From an uncultured Woeseiaceae bacterium (GTDB lineage: Bacteria; Pseudomonadota; Gammaproteobacteria; Steroidobacterales; Woeseiaceae), in NCBI GenBank assembly GCA_945788625.1, contig CALZMQ010000030.1, positions 1 to 61,825 on the forward strand: a stretch of DNA of 61,825 nt. The letters are read 5' to 3'. How positions within the stretch are numbered: position 1 is the first letter of the stretch; the number at the start of each line of letters is the position of its first letter. The notes under the pieces are model-generated. The model did no database searches and was not told the origin of the DNA. It worked only from the letters and a program-made list of their open reading frames with translations. The position numbers and the translations under genes are program-made. This document shows, one piece after another, positions 43,452-54,600 of this stretch.

Positions 43452-44588
43452 ATGAAACCCAGCATGCTACCGGCACTACTTGTTTTTGTTCTGGCCACCG
43501 CGGGTATCGATAACGCTACCGCTGAATACGTAGCGTACTCGATTGGCAGCAAGGAAAAATCACCGCTGCCCGAGCGAGTCGACAAGATCAAGACGAAGTA
43601 CCTGCTCAACCTCGAATGGGGCGAATACTCGGGCCGCAAGGCAAGGCTGGGCGTCCTCGCTGTCGACAACAACAGTTCGACGAGCAGTTTCACCGTTTCC
43701 AGCGCAATGGGTGACGTCGACTATTCCGCGTCCACCACGGGCGTGCCCGTCAATGGCATCGAAGCTATCGTTATCGATTCGTTGTCGCAGACGGGACGAT
43801 TTCGGCTCGTCGAGCGAACCGAACTTGGTGACGTACTGGCTGAGCAGGACCTCGCGAGTTCCGGCCGTGTCGCGAAACCGTCCGGCGCCAAGACCGGCAA
43901 TGTACTCGGCGCGGAGTACCTGGTGCAGCTCGTGGTAACCGACTACGAGTCCAAGACATCCGGCACCGACGGAGCAGTTGGCGGCCTGCTCAGGAAGAAA
44001 GTGCCCCTGCTCGGTGGTGTAAAGGCCGGCAAGAGCACCGGGCGCGTGGGACTGAATGTCCGGCTAATCGATGCCGAGACGAGCGAAATCGTGTTCACGA
44101 AGCAAATCGAGGCCGTCATTGATGAGACCAATATCGGATTCGGCGGCGTCGCCTGGGGCGGTGACCTTGCGCTCGGCGGATTCCTGTCGAGCTACGCGAA
44201 GACGCCGGTCGGACAGGCCGTGATTGCGGGCGTCAACCAGGCGGTCTTCGAACTGATCAAACAGGTGGGCGCGAAACCGCCCGAAGGGTCGATCGTCAAG
44301 GCCGACCAGGCGCAGATCTACACGAATCTCGGCCAGGACTCCGTTTCCGTTGGCGATCGCCTGCAGGTGCTGCAAAAGGGCGAGGAACTGATCGACCCGG
44401 ATACCGGCATATCCCTTGGCGGAAGCACCACCGTGATCGGCGAGATCGAGGTCAGCCAGGTGCAGGAAAAATTCTCGATCGCCAAACCGGTATCCCTGAA
44501 CGTCATTCCTGACCGGGGCGACAAAGTCGTTGGTACCAAGACGGCGGCGCCGCTCGAATTCGCAAGTACGTGGAAAAAACCCAAATAG
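43452..44588 (+). CDS. CsgG/HfaB-family protein
   Basis: A 378-residue exported protein (signal peptide ending ATA) with a CsgG-like domain (about 60-270): ARLGVLAVDNNSSTSS, GIEAIVIDSLSQTGRFRLVERTEL, GAEYLVQLVVTDYES and GRVGLNVRLIDAETSEIVF. The last 100 residues are an added beta-rich domain (KADQAQIYTNLGQDSVSVGDR). Its N-terminus lacks the CsgG lipobox. No curli subunit genes are nearby, so it may be part of another outer-membrane export or sensor complex. Confidence 0.8.
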   Translation: MKPSMLPALLVFVLATAGIDNATAEYVAYSIGSKEKSPLPERVDKIKTKYLLNLEWGEYSGRKARLGVLAVDNNSSTSSFTVSSAMGDVDYSASTTGVPVNGIEAIVIDSLSQTGRFRLVERTELGDVLAEQDLASSGRVAKPSGAKTGNVLGAEYLVQLVVTDYESKTSGTDGAVGGLLRKKVPLLGGVKAGKSTGRVGLNVRLIDAETSEIVFTKQIEAVIDETNIGFGGVAWGGDLALGGFLSSYAKTPVGQAVIAGVNQAVFELIKQVGAKPPEGSIVKADQAQIYTNLGQDSVSVGDRLQVLQKGEELIDPDTGISLGGSTTVIGEIEVSQVQEKFSIAKPVSLNVIPDRGDKVVGTKTAAPLEFASTWKKPK

Positions 44589-44699
44589 TCGATCGATGAT
44601 TGCCGGGCGGCCTGGTCATCGGGCTCGTGCTCTGGATCGGAATTGGCCTGTACGAGGAAACGCTATCCAGGTCGCCACTTTGCTCCTGACCTATCCGCG

Positions 44700-45542
44700 C
44701 TAGCCGGACGCAAGCATGTATGTCCGCCCCGCTGCCAGCAGCCCGGTCCAGAGTTCGAGCAGATAGCCGTGCGGGTCGTCGCTTTCAAGCAGCGATTGGT
44801 AGGTCAGCAATGCGCCGGTGAAACTGTCCGTGTGCCAACGGGTACCGGGCGGCAGGTGGATACTCATCATGCCGTCAGCCATCGGATAGGCCGTGATGTA
44901 GAAATACGGTTCCGCGATTGCCTCGTCGCCAAACGTGAATCCGAAATTCATCTGCTTGTCCGAATACTCCTCGTTTTCCGGGTCCTCGCCATCGATCTTC
45001 TCGCCGGGCAGCCACAGCACCGACAGGTCGAAATGATGAGGCCACAGCTGGATGGGGCTGGTTTCCTCACGAATTGCGGCGCGAAACTCGGCCATTGAGC
45101 CACTAACGCTGCTCAATACCTCACCCAGGACGCGCGCATGCGCAACTGAGTAGTCGTCGAACCTGGCGTCGCCGTAATCCTCAGTTGACGGTACCAGGCT
45201 GCTGTCGACGCCGTTTGCGGTCAGGAAATCGGCAAGCAAGCGGGAGAATTCGAGCGCGGACTGGCCGTCCAGCGGCTCGTCCAGCCGCGTTGCTTCCGAT
45301 GTTTGACCTGAAATACGGCTGTTCTTCAGGTCCAGTTCGACTTCGAAGCCGATACCGGCGTGAACGACACCGGTCGTGAGGCCGTTCAGCGACGGGCGCA
45401 GGCTCGCGTGCCACCAGTGTTTGCGTCTCGGCCGGCAGGCTTTCAGCCAGTCGCCGAGGATGCGCGCGTACGCATGCAGCGCCGTGCGCGTGGGCACGCT
45501 ACCGTCGAAGTCGGCTTGTGGATAGTGCTTCGCTGTAGTCAC
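44700..45542 (-). CDS. DUF5996-like protein
   Basis: A 280-residue soluble protein from GTG 45542 (GGGAA upstream). Motifs are HWWHASLRPSLNGLTTGVV, LWPHHFDLSVLWL and FYITAYPM, resembling DUF5996 proteins. Conserved His residues hint at a metal site, but no reaction is known. It lies between the csgG-like gene and the collagen-like gene, both unrelated. Confidence 0.7.
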   Translation of the reverse strand: MTTAKHYPQADFDGSVPTRTALHAYARILGDWLKACRPRRKHWWHASLRPSLNGLTTGVVHAGIGFEVELDLKNSRISGQTSEATRLDEPLDGQSALEFSRLLADFLTANGVDSSLVPSTEDYGDARFDDYSVAHARVLGEVLSSVSGSMAEFRAAIREETSPIQLWPHHFDLSVLWLPGEKIDGEDPENEEYSDKQMNFGFTFGDEAIAEPYFYITAYPMADGMMSIHLPPGTRWHTDSFTGALLTYQSLLESDDPHGYLLELWTGLLAAGRTYMLASG

Positions 45543-45712
45543 GTCAGTTCCCGGGATAACTGTGGCACACCACCCTACTCGACGCCTGCCAGTTGCGCCA
45601 CGCCGAAATCGAACGCCGTTGAATTGTCGTCGGAAACCCCGCCAAGGTGTCGATGCCCGGCCGGCGGCGCCAGGGGGCCGCCTGCCGGGACTACAACGAA
45701 TGTATCAAGACT

Positions 45713-47578
45713 CTAGTCCGCGCAGGTTGCGTAAGGCGATATAGAACCCGCCCGAGCAGTGCCGTCGGTATTGGAGTTTACAACCCGAACTTGCCAGGTC
45801 GTGTTCGATGGTGGGTACGAAAGCGCAATAATCACCTCATCGTAATAGAAGTAATTGCTGGGCTGGTGAACGTATCCGCCGCCCATGACGACCTTGCCTG
45901 CCGGACAAACAACCGTGCAATCCAGATTCGCACCAAGAACCAGAGAATATGCACAGGTAGAAGCCACCCGTACGTACCCGGAAAGACCGCTTGCTGCCGT
46001 GCCGATGCCCAGCTGACCGTCCGGGCCGACAACTACGGGCGTACCCGTCGCGGTCAGGTCGTTGTTGATTACCCCGGCCATATAGGCTTTGTTATGGGTA
46101 CCTGTCGTGCCAATCCGTGTGGTTCCGCTGTCCGCCGCATCACCATCGTTCCCGATGCTGATGTTGTCGCTCAGCAGTATATTGCTCCCCGCACCGGATC
46201 CCAACGCGATGTTATCGCTGCCGGACAGATTGCTGTCCAATGCAAAAGCACCAATCGCAACATTATCGTCACCTGAGGTGCTCTCCGAGAAGGAACTCGT
46301 ACCCAATGCGGTGTTGTTCCAGCCATTATTCTTCTGGAGACTGGCGAAGCCGACACCAACATTTTGAGCAGCTCCCGTTGCGCTTGATATTGCGTTTACG
46401 CCAACAGCGGTATTGGAGCCGCCTGTCGTCAGGGCATTCAAAGCACCCGTGCCGAGCGCCGAGTTGTTCGATGTCGTCTGATTCGAAGCCAGTGCAACGT
46501 TGCCGACGGCAGTGTTGCCACCGCCGGTGGTATTAGCGCGGGCTGCATCGCGTCCGACTGCCGTGTTGCTATTGCCTGACGGACTCAACCCGAGCGCGTC
46601 GTAGCCGAATGCGGTATTGAAACTACCCGTTGTCGTTTGCGGTAGAGCAAGATCGCCACCGGCCGTGTTTTCCGTCGCAAAGGAGAGAACTCCGGGCGGA
46701 CCTTGAGGTCCGGGTGCACCGTCAGCGCCGTCCGCCCCATCGTTGCCGGGAATACCCTGTATGCCTTGAGCACCATCGGCACCGTCGGCCCCATCATTTC
46801 CAGGGATTCCCTGAATGCCCTGAGCGCCATCGGCTCCGTCGGCCCCGTCATTTCCGGGAATTCCCTGGATGCCCTGAATCCCCTGAGCGCCGTCGGCGCC
46901 ATCATTTCCGGCAACACCTTGTATGCCCTGCGCGCCGTCTGCTCCGTCGTTGCCGGGAGGACCTTGTATCCCCTGGGGCCCTGCGACTCCGGGATCACCT
47001 TGAATGCCTAGAGGTCCGGGAACGCCCTGAATTCCCTGCGCGCCCTGCGGTCCGGGATCGCCTTGCAGTCCCTGGGGACCCGGGTCGCCCTGTGGACCCG
47101 GCACCGGGTCCGTTGCCTCGAGTGCTGCAACTCGCGCACTGAGCTCCGCGGTCGACGCCTCTTCGATCACGACCAGCGGGACTGACCCCGCATCGTCCGG
47201 GTGCGAGACGCGGGCAACTTCGGCGCCGTTGTCTTTTCTGATGTAGCGCACATAGAACTGTCCGACCAGCACCGTGTTCGGTACAGAGAGTATTAGGGAG
47301 CCCGAGGTGCTGTTACCCCTGTTCTTGGACGATACGGCCGTATCGTCCGCGAGATCGACAAGTTCGAGTTTGTCTTTCTTGTCTAGCACCGAGCCGCTGT
47401 CGAGCGTCACGTCGAATCCAACTTCAACGTCTTCGCCGGCGACGACGATGATCTCTCCGCTCGCGCCGGTTGCGTTCAGGATTTGCAGGTCGACAGATGG
47501 GTCCGCTAATGCGGACTGTGACAATACGAAAAAGGCAATTGCTGCGCCAGCGCGCAGTTGACAGGACGGCATATTCAT
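45713..47578 (-). CDS. Collagen-repeat surface protein with YadA-head-like repeats
   Basis: A 621-residue protein with a signal peptide (ends ALA). An N-terminal beta domain (about 30-145) is followed by a collagen-like G-x-y tract (about 157-295) and then repeats of NTAxG type (about 300-480; [31 protein letters not shown]), similar to YadA-like adhesin heads. The C-terminal 110 residues have four Cys (STCAYSL, CTVVCP, YATC). No YadA membrane anchor is visible. A secreted or cell-surface stalked trimer is inferred. Confidence 0.8.
   Translation of the reverse strand: MNMPSCQLRAGAAIAFFVLSQSALADPSVDLQILNATGASGEIIVVAGEDVEVGFDVTLDSGSVLDKKDKLELVDLADDTAVSSKNRGNSTSGSLILSVPNTVLVGQFYVRYIRKDNGAEVARVSHPDDAGSVPLVVIEEASTAELSARVAALEATDPVPGPQGDPGPQGLQGDPGPQGAQGIQGVPGPLGIQGDPGVAGPQGIQGPPGNDGADGAQGIQGVAGNDGADGAQGIQGIQGIPGNDGADGADGAQGIQGIPGNDGADGADGAQGIQGIPGNDGADGADGAPGPQGPPGVLSFATENTAGGDLALPQTTTGSFNTAFGYDALGLSPSGNSNTAVGRDAARANTTGGGNTAVGNVALASNQTTSNNSALGTGALNALTTGGSNTAVGVNAISSATGAAQNVGVGFASLQKNNGWNNTALGTSSFSESTSGDDNVAIGAFALDSNLSGSDNIALGSGAGSNILLSDNISIGNDGDAADSGTTRIGTTGTHNKAYMAGVINNDLTATGTPVVVGPDGQLGIGTAASGLSGYVRVASTCAYSLVLGANLDCTVVCPAGKVVMGGGYVHQPSNYFYYDEVIIALSYPPSNTTWQVRVVNSNTDGTARAGSISPYATCAD
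46700..47100 (-). repeat. Tandem collagen-coding repeat array
   Basis: The G-x-y tract includes near-identical 54-bp units coding [18 protein letters not shown], present about three times, and shorter variants. Unequal recombination could change the stalk length. Confidence 0.75.
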
Positions 47579-47825
47579 TCTCCCGGTTCGTGGACGAAAC
47601 GCAGGATCAATGCCTCACAATCGAATGCGACAGAGATCGCCTTTTTTTTCTTATTGCTAAATTTAAGTGTAGTTGCCAATCGCGCCGTCTGCTGACCTTT
47701 TAACATAATGCACTATTGTGGCTTGCTGAGTGCATTCGTACGGTTTTATAAGGACCTGCCGCACAGTTTTCTTGTGGGAATTTCGGTACAACCGAGACTC
47801 GCGATCCGGCAACTGGATTCACGGA

Positions 47826-48839
47826 ATGAACCGGCTCCAAAAACTGTCTAAGTGGTTGATAAATTACGCGATTTTAGTCGCACTACTCGCTTTGTCGGGC
47901 TGCTCGATTCTGGCACCCCAGACGGCTCCCCCGACGCTGCCGGAACCGCAACCTGCCGATCCCGAACCCGAGATCGTCGTCGACACCCCGCCGCCAGTCA
48001 CGAAACCGGCACCGCGCGTTCCCGACCCCGAGGTCCCTGAACCGCCGCAATTGCCACCCGTGGCCATCGTGCTGACCAGTGCACAACCGGCCTACGCCGA
48101 CGTCGCTCGCGAACTGGCTCGCCACTTCAAGAATTTCGAGGTCTACGATCTCAGCGAAACCGAGCGACCGCCCGTTACGGTCTTGCGCCTCATCAACGAC
48201 TCCGACTCCTACGCTGTCGTGGCCATCGGCCTGCGTGCCGCACGATCATCCATTGCCATGTCGGACGCGCCCGTCGTGTTCAGCCAGGTATTCAACTACC
48301 AGGACTACGACCTGCTGACTGAAAAAAGCCGCGGCGTTGCAGCGATAGCGCCGCTCGATGCGCAGATAGATGCATGGCGACAAATCGATCCGACGATATC
48401 GCGCATCGGCGCGATTATTGGCGAGGGACACGACGACCTGATTATCGAAGCCGAACTCGCTACCGAGCGCCACGGGATTGACCTGCAGGTACACGTCTCG
48501 CGATCGGACCAGGAGACGCTGTATTTTTTCAAGCGCATGATTCATAACATCGACGGTTTCTGGCTTTTTCCCGACAATCGCATTCTGAGCCGCCGCGCCC
48601 TGCAGCAAATCATGGAGGAAGCGGAGCGTCAGCGCGTGCCCGTACTCGCGTCCAGCGAAGCAATGTTGCAGATTGGCGCCAGCATCAGCGTCAGCAGCGT
48701 CGCGTCCGATATCGCCGAAACCATAACCAGGGTGATACGACAGATTCAGGCCGGTAACCTCGCCCGCGTGCCGGCAATCACCCCTCTATCGCGGGTGCGG
48801 GTCACGACGAATAAAACGCCGCAGGTCGTCGACCGATGA
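47826..48839 (+). CDS. ABC substrate-binding-like lipoprotein
   Basis: A 337-residue lipoprotein from ATG 47826 (lipobox LSGC) with a Pro-rich linker (about 30-85). The rest resembles PF04392-type binding proteins: VAIVLTSAQPAYADVARELA, FSQVFNYQDY and RQRVPVLASSEAMLQIGASISVS. Its stop overlaps the start of the GGDEF/EAL gene (48836), so both are made together. A likely job is ligand capture for that signalling protein, since no ABC permease is adjacent. Confidence 0.75.
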   Translation: MNRLQKLSKWLINYAILVALLALSGCSILAPQTAPPTLPEPQPADPEPEIVVDTPPPVTKPAPRVPDPEVPEPPQLPPVAIVLTSAQPAYADVARELARHFKNFEVYDLSETERPPVTVLRLINDSDSYAVVAIGLRAARSSIAMSDAPVVFSQVFNYQDYDLLTEKSRGVAAIAPLDAQIDAWRQIDPTISRIGAIIGEGHDDLIIEAELATERHGIDLQVHVSRSDQETLYFFKRMIHNIDGFWLFPDNRILSRRALQQIMEEAERQRVPVLASSEAMLQIGASISVSSVASDIAETITRVIRQIQAGNLARVPAITPLSRVRVTTNKTPQVVDR

Positions 48840-51031
48840 TGTCCGTGTTTGCAGCACTAAAAAGCCGCGTTTCGGAGTTCTTTGCCCGTGACGAAAACCG
48901 GGGCGGTAATCGCGTACTCGTGCACGAAATTGTGTCCATCCAGGTCATCAGCGCGGGCCTGGTCGGCCTGCTGGCCATTGCCACTTTGTATTGGGGCGGC
49001 CAGTGGGTACTGCAGGACAACTACGGCCGCTGGGCGCTGCAATGGACCCACGAGCTGAATGAACTGGGGTCGCCGCTGTACCTTGCCGACGACGGCGAGG
49101 CGCTGATTCGACTGGAGAGCTTCGTCAACCGTTATCCGGAGATCGACCGTGTTTCCTATTTCTCCAAAGACGGCAGCGCTTTGTACTCGTTCGGCAACGA
49201 CACGCAGCTCGAGCCCGTGACCGACCTGTCGGAAATCGCTCTGCGCGAAGCTATCGAGGTGGTTGGGCGCAACGACCCCTACCTGATGAGCAGCGGCGTT
49301 CTGGAACCTCAGCGCTTCGAAATACTGGCCCCGGTCTGGAAGGAGTCCATTCCGGTCGACGGCCTTTTCGATTTCGACCCGTCTGCATCCGATTTGCCTG
49401 CGCAGACGGAACTGCTCGGTTTTGTCAGTATTAACCTTGACTTCGTCATATTTCACGATCGCCTGTTGGCGAACATCAAGGGCGCCGTGCTCATCCTCCT
49501 GATGTTGCTGATCGCGTTCGCACTATACGGGCGGCACGCGCTTCGAAAAGCGCTGGCGGCAATTTCCGATTTGCAGCGACCCATCAAGGAGCTTGCGAAG
49601 GGCAACCTCACGGTCAAATTCGAACCCGCGGAACACCGGGAAATTGCGGAAATCGTAGAAGCCCTGGAGTCAACGGCGTCAGCGCTCAATGAAAGGGACG
49701 CTGAGCTGTTGCAGCTCGCGAATCACGACAGCCTGACCGGGCTGTTCAACAGGCGTCGCTTTCTCGAAGCACTCCGGCATGAAGTCATGAGCGTGATGCA
49801 GATCGGTCACGCGAGTGCGTTGTTCTTCGTTGACCTGGATCAGTTCAAATACATCAACGATGCCTGCGGTCACCAGGCAGGCGATCGGCTGATTCGAAAA
49901 GTGGCCGATGAGCTGCTGCGCAGCGCCGGACGCGACGACATTGTTGCAAGATTCGGCGGCGACGAATTCGCGATCCTCGTGCGCGACACAAACATCGACG
50001 GCGCACGCTCTACCGCACAGACGATTCTCGCCAGCATGCGGAGAATGGCGCACATCGAAGACGAACGCGTGTTTCACGTTCACTGCAGTATCGGCATATC
50101 CATGATTACCGGCGACAATGTGCACCACGACGAACTCATCAACCAGGCGGACATTGCCTGTCGCGAAGCAAAAGCCGCAGGCCGCAATCGCATGCACCTC
50201 TTCAGGCCGTCAGTGGACACGGGGGACAAGGCCTCGGCTGACATCGGTTGGGTCAATCGCCTTCGTAAAGCCATCGACGACGATGAATTCGAATTGCGCT
50301 TCCAGCCGATCAATCGCATCGACACCGGAGAAACGACGCACCACGAAGTGCTCATCCGGCTCCGTAACGACGATGGCAAGCTCGTTTTGCCCGATGCATT
50401 CCTCCCGTCCGCGGTACGTTTCGGGCTCATGTCGGAAATCGATTTCTGGATGATCCGTAACGCGGCCAGAGCCTATGCGAGAGAATCGGAACCGAACCGC
50501 GGCCTGAAACTGGCGATCAACCTGTCCGCGAATGCTTTCGAAAACGACGAACTGACGGCATTCGTCGAAGAGACGTTCGAGAAGTACGGCGTGCAGCCCG
50601 CCGACATCGTGTTCGAGATTACCGAAAGCCTGGCCGTCAGGCGCCCATTACACGTAGAACGGCAGATCGCGTCGCTGCGCGAACTCGGCTGCGAACTCGC
50701 CCTGGACGATTTCGGTACAGGTTACAGTTCCTTCAGCTACCTGCAGAAACTGCACTTCGACTACATAAAGATCGACGGCTCTTTCGTCAGGGACCTGCCG
50801 AATAACCCGGTCGATCAGAAGATGATCAGGTTGATTGCAGAAATCGGTCGCGAGGCTGGTATGAAGACGGTTGCCGAATACGTGCAAAACGCCGAATCCT
50901 TCTATTTGTTGGGCGAACTCGGCGTCGATCTTGCACAAGGATACTTCGTTGGTCGCCCGGTGAAAAAACCGAAAAAGAAATCCACGCCCATTTCGCTCAC
51001 GTCGCGGCGCAGCAAGCAGTCTTACCTCTAA
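48836..51031 (+). CDS. GGDEF-EAL c-di-GMP signalling protein
   Basis: A 731-residue inner-membrane protein. Helix 1 (36-56), a periplasmic sensor (57-210), helix 2 (215-232), HAMP (235-290), then GGDEF and EAL domains. GGDEF is intact (374-378). No RxxD inhibitory site precedes it. The EAL motif is EVL (504-506), and DDFGTG (624-629) and EITES are kept, so phosphodiesterase activity is possible. It could make or degrade c-di-GMP; two riboswitch candidates lie in the same window. Input probably comes from the coupled lipoprotein. Confidence 0.9.
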   Translation: MMSVFAALKSRVSEFFARDENRGGNRVLVHEIVSIQVISAGLVGLLAIATLYWGGQWVLQDNYGRWALQWTHELNELGSPLYLADDGEALIRLESFVNRYPEIDRVSYFSKDGSALYSFGNDTQLEPVTDLSEIALREAIEVVGRNDPYLMSSGVLEPQRFEILAPVWKESIPVDGLFDFDPSASDLPAQTELLGFVSINLDFVIFHDRLLANIKGAVLILLMLLIAFALYGRHALRKALAAISDLQRPIKELAKGNLTVKFEPAEHREIAEIVEALESTASALNERDAELLQLANHDSLTGLFNRRRFLEALRHEVMSVMQIGHASALFFVDLDQFKYINDACGHQAGDRLIRKVADELLRSAGRDDIVARFGGDEFAILVRDTNIDGARSTAQTILASMRRMAHIEDERVFHVHCSIGISMITGDNVHHDELINQADIACREAKAAGRNRMHLFRPSVDTGDKASADIGWVNRLRKAIDDDEFELRFQPINRIDTGETTHHEVLIRLRNDDGKLVLPDAFLPSAVRFGLMSEIDFWMIRNAARAYARESEPNRGLKLAINLSANAFENDELTAFVEETFEKYGVQPADIVFEITESLAVRRPLHVERQIASLRELGCELALDDFGTGYSSFSYLQKLHFDYIKIDGSFVRDLPNNPVDQKMIRLIAEIGREAGMKTVAEYVQNAESFYLLGELGVDLAQGYFVGRPVKKPKKKSTPISLTSRRSKQSYL

Positions 51032-51141
51032 ATCCGCCCCGGCACTGTCGGCCATCTTTACAGTTTTGATTCAGAGGCTCCCTAAGCCACTGAAATATAA
51101 ATATGTTTCTCTGCGGCACACGCTTTGCATGCGTGTGGGAC

Positions 51142-51687
51142 ATGAGGATTTCAAAAGCCGCACGTCTCGCACTCCTGTCACTGCTCGTCGTCCTGCCACT
51201 ATCACCCGCCGTCGCCGGCGACTTCAGCGCGGTCATCAACGGCCGCTCGATACACGTCGACGCGAAGAAGAACTGGAACGAAAATAACTTCGGCCTGGGC
51301 TTCGAATACCAGTTCTCAGGTGAATCGCGCTGGAAGAAGCAGCTTATGGTCAACGGCTTTCGAGACAGCAGTAAAAACATGTCGTACATGGCGGGTGGCG
51401 GAATTCATCGCAACCTGTACGCAACCGATCGATTGCACGGGTTTTACGTCGATGCAGGCGTCAACGCATTCCTCATGACGCGCCAGAACATCAACAATAA
51501 CCGGCCGTTTCCCGGCGCATTGCCGAGCTTGACCGTCGGCAACCGCTACATGGGGCTGAATCTCACCTACCTGCCGAAAAAAGCTGTGGAAAGTGTCTAC
51601 GATACCGACCTGAGGGACGAGGCCATGAGCGGCATCTTCTTCCTGCAGTTCAAGGTAGGCGTCAGCGAGCTGCTTCCTGCCGACTGA
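51142..51687 (+). CDS. Small outer-membrane-like protein
   Basis: A 181-residue protein from ATG 51142, giving a signal peptide ending AVAGD; an upstream ATG at 51103 is less likely. The mature part is rich in alternating hydrophobic/aromatic residues (NFGLGFEYQF, MGLNLTYLP) and ends FLQFKVGVSELL, fitting a small beta barrel. I do not recognise the family. Its end overlaps the convergent RND gene by 26 bp. Confidence 0.6.
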   Translation: MRISKAARLALLSLLVVLPLSPAVAGDFSAVINGRSIHVDAKKNWNENNFGLGFEYQFSGESRWKKQLMVNGFRDSSKNMSYMAGGGIHRNLYATDRLHGFYVDAGVNAFLMTRQNINNNRPFPGALPSLTVGNRYMGLNLTYLPKKAVESVYDTDLRDEAMSGIFFLQFKVGVSELLPAD

Positions 51688-54600
51688 ACGACACGCCGAA
51701 AAACATCGAGTAGAGCACCGGGACGACCAGCAGCGTCAGTCCGGTTGCGAATGCCAGCCCGAATATGATGGTGATGGCCATCGGCTTGAACATTGCTGTG
51801 CCACCCCAGAGCAACGGTGTCATGCCCAGGACAGTGGTTGCTGTCGTTAGCAATATGGGCCGCAGCCTCTGCTGGCACGCCGTCATGATCGCGTCCTGCT
51901 GGCTTCGTCCAAATTCCCGAATTTCGATGGCTATCCGATCGAGCAACACGATGGCATTGTTGATTATGATCCCGGACAACGAAATCAATCCCAGGATCGT
52001 GAAGAAACCGAATGACGAATTGGCGACCAGCAATCCGAACGTAACTCCGACCAATCCAAGCGGAATGGTTGCGAGAATGATGGCGGGCCTGCGCAAGGAA
52101 TTGAACTGCCCGACCAGCAGCAACAGGATAATCATTCCGGCGACCGGCAATTCCGCGGCGATCGATGCATTGGCGTCACCCGATTCTTCGGTCTCGCCAC
52201 CAATCTCGAATTGATGCCCCGGCGGCCAGCCTGCGGCCGCTTCCTCGAGCCAGGGAACCAGCAAGGCGACGACCTCGGCGGCCGTGGCGCCGGGACGCAG
52301 CTGAACGTTGAGCGACAAGGTCCGGTCCCTGTCGCGGCGCTCGATGATCCCCGGCTCGAAAGTCAATTCGACGTTGGCAACCTGTTTCAACGGCACGTTG
52401 CTTCCGGTGCTCTGAGAATAGACCGTAAGGCCGTCGAGTTTGCTGAAGTCCTGGCGGTCTGCCGCGATCGTGCGCAGTGTGACCGGTATCAACTCGTCGC
52501 CTTCCCGGTACTGCGTCAGATCGATACCGGTCAGGCCGGCCTGTAACGAATAGGCGACGTCCTCGCTGGTTACGCCCGAACGCCTGGCCAACTCCTGGTC
52601 GACGTCGACGAGCAGCTTTTTCGTTTGCAGCCCCCACGAACTCCTCGAATCCAGCACCTGCGGAATGTCGTAGAGATAAGCCGACACCTGGTCGGCAATG
52701 GAATAGAGTGTGTCGATATTGCTACCGGAAAGTCGAACGATGATCGGGTAGTCGACCGGCGGGCCGTTATCGAGACGCTTCACCTGCGCCGCCAGGTCCG
52801 GATGGTTTTCACGTACGTAGCGATCGATACCCGCGATCACGTCAGCAACGTCGTCGCCGGTCAGGGTATTCGCGATGACGAAGGAATTCGCAGGATTCGG
52901 ATTCGGCGGATTCAGGCTCAACTGAAACCTCGGGCCACCCTCGCCAATAAACGTGAGCCAGTTGCGGATCCGCGGTTCGCCGTTTGCCGGCGCGAAATAG
53001 GTTTCCTGGATGAACCTGTCGACGTCGGCCACGATCTCCTGGCTGGTCTCGATGGACGTGCCCAGCGGCAATTCAAGCTTGGCCGAGAACACCGGGTCCT
53101 CGGACGGCGCAATGAATTCCTGGCGCACGTGGCCCAGGCCGACGATCGCAAGTACGAACAGAAACACGATGACCGTGAGGAAACGATAATGGCAACGCAA
53201 TGACGCTGCCAACAAGCCGCGATAGTACCCATACCAGCGTCCGGAAAACGCTTCATCCGAATCGGTTCGCGTCTCGGGCACTTTCAACGCCACGGTTGTC
53301 AGCATGGGGATGAAGGTCATGGCGAGCAACCAGGACGAGAGCAGCGCGATGCTGACGACGTAGAAGATGTCCGCCGTGTACTCGCCGACGGCCGACTTGG
53401 CCATCGCTATAGGCATGAATGCAGCCGCCGTAGTCAGCGAAGACACGAGCAACGGCGCCTTCAGTTCCATGCCGGACTCTATCGCGGCCGTCACGGCATC
53501 CTTGCCCTGTTCCCGTTTTACGATAATCGACTCGACGATGACAATGGCATTGTCGACGAGCAGCCCCAGCGCAATGATCAACGCAGTCAACGAAATCTGG
53601 TTGACCGTGATGTTGAAGATCTGCATCGTGAAAAATGACACGACAATGGTCGTGGGAACCAGTGCACCGACGATCAGTCCCGTGCGCAGCCCGAGAAATG
53701 CAATCATGACCGCGATGACGATAACGATTGCCTGCCCAAGACTGGACGAAAAATTCCGGACCACGTTGTCGACGAGATCCGCCTGGAACCAGATTTTGTC
53801 GATCTCTATGCCCCAGGGATAACGGGAAACGAGTTCCGGCATCAGGACGTCGAGCCGTTCGCCGAGCTTGAGAATGTCGCCACCCTCGCGCATTGAAACG
53901 GCGATGGCCAACGTTGGTTCGCCGTTGACCCGGCTGACGCTGCCCGGCGGATCCTTGTAGCCGCGATATATTTCGACGATGTCCTCGAGGTAAACCAGCG
54001 CACCGCCCGGCAGCTCGATAACGGTCCGCTGTAAATCGTCGACAGACTCGAAGTTTCCGGTCGGCTCGAGGGTGATTCGCTCGCGCCCGCTGACGATGTC
54101 GCCGCCCGACGAGAGAATGTTGACGCTCGTAAGCGATGCCGACAGTTGTTGTGGAGACAAACCGAGTTCCGCAAGTCTCGCATTGTTGTATTCGACGAAA
54201 ATAACTTCCTGCTGTTCGCCATGAATAGAGACCTTGGCGATATCCGGTTCTTTCAGAAGCTCGTCGCGCAATTCGTCGGCGACCGTCTTGAGTTCCGCAT
54301 ACGAAAAGCCGTCGCCGGACAACGTGTAAACGCTGCCGAATACGTCGCCGAATTCATCGTTCACCTCCGGCAGCTGCGCGCCTTGAGGCAAGTCCGCGGT
54401 AACGGTGTCGATCTTGCGGCGCAGGTCGTCGAAAATCGGCCGCATCACCTTGTAGCTTTCCTTGAAATTCGCGTAGATCACCGATATCCCGGTTCGCGAT
54501 TCGCTGGTGATCGAATCGATTTCCGGCATTTCCTGGATTTTCTTCTCGATCTTGTCCGTTACCAGTAATTCCACTCGTTCGGGACTCGCGCCCGGAAAAC

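Noticed and set aside
46700..47100. Regular repeats that could suggest a CRISPR array
   Set aside because: The units are in-frame G-x-y codons of a collagen-like tract with no spacers, and there are no cas genes.
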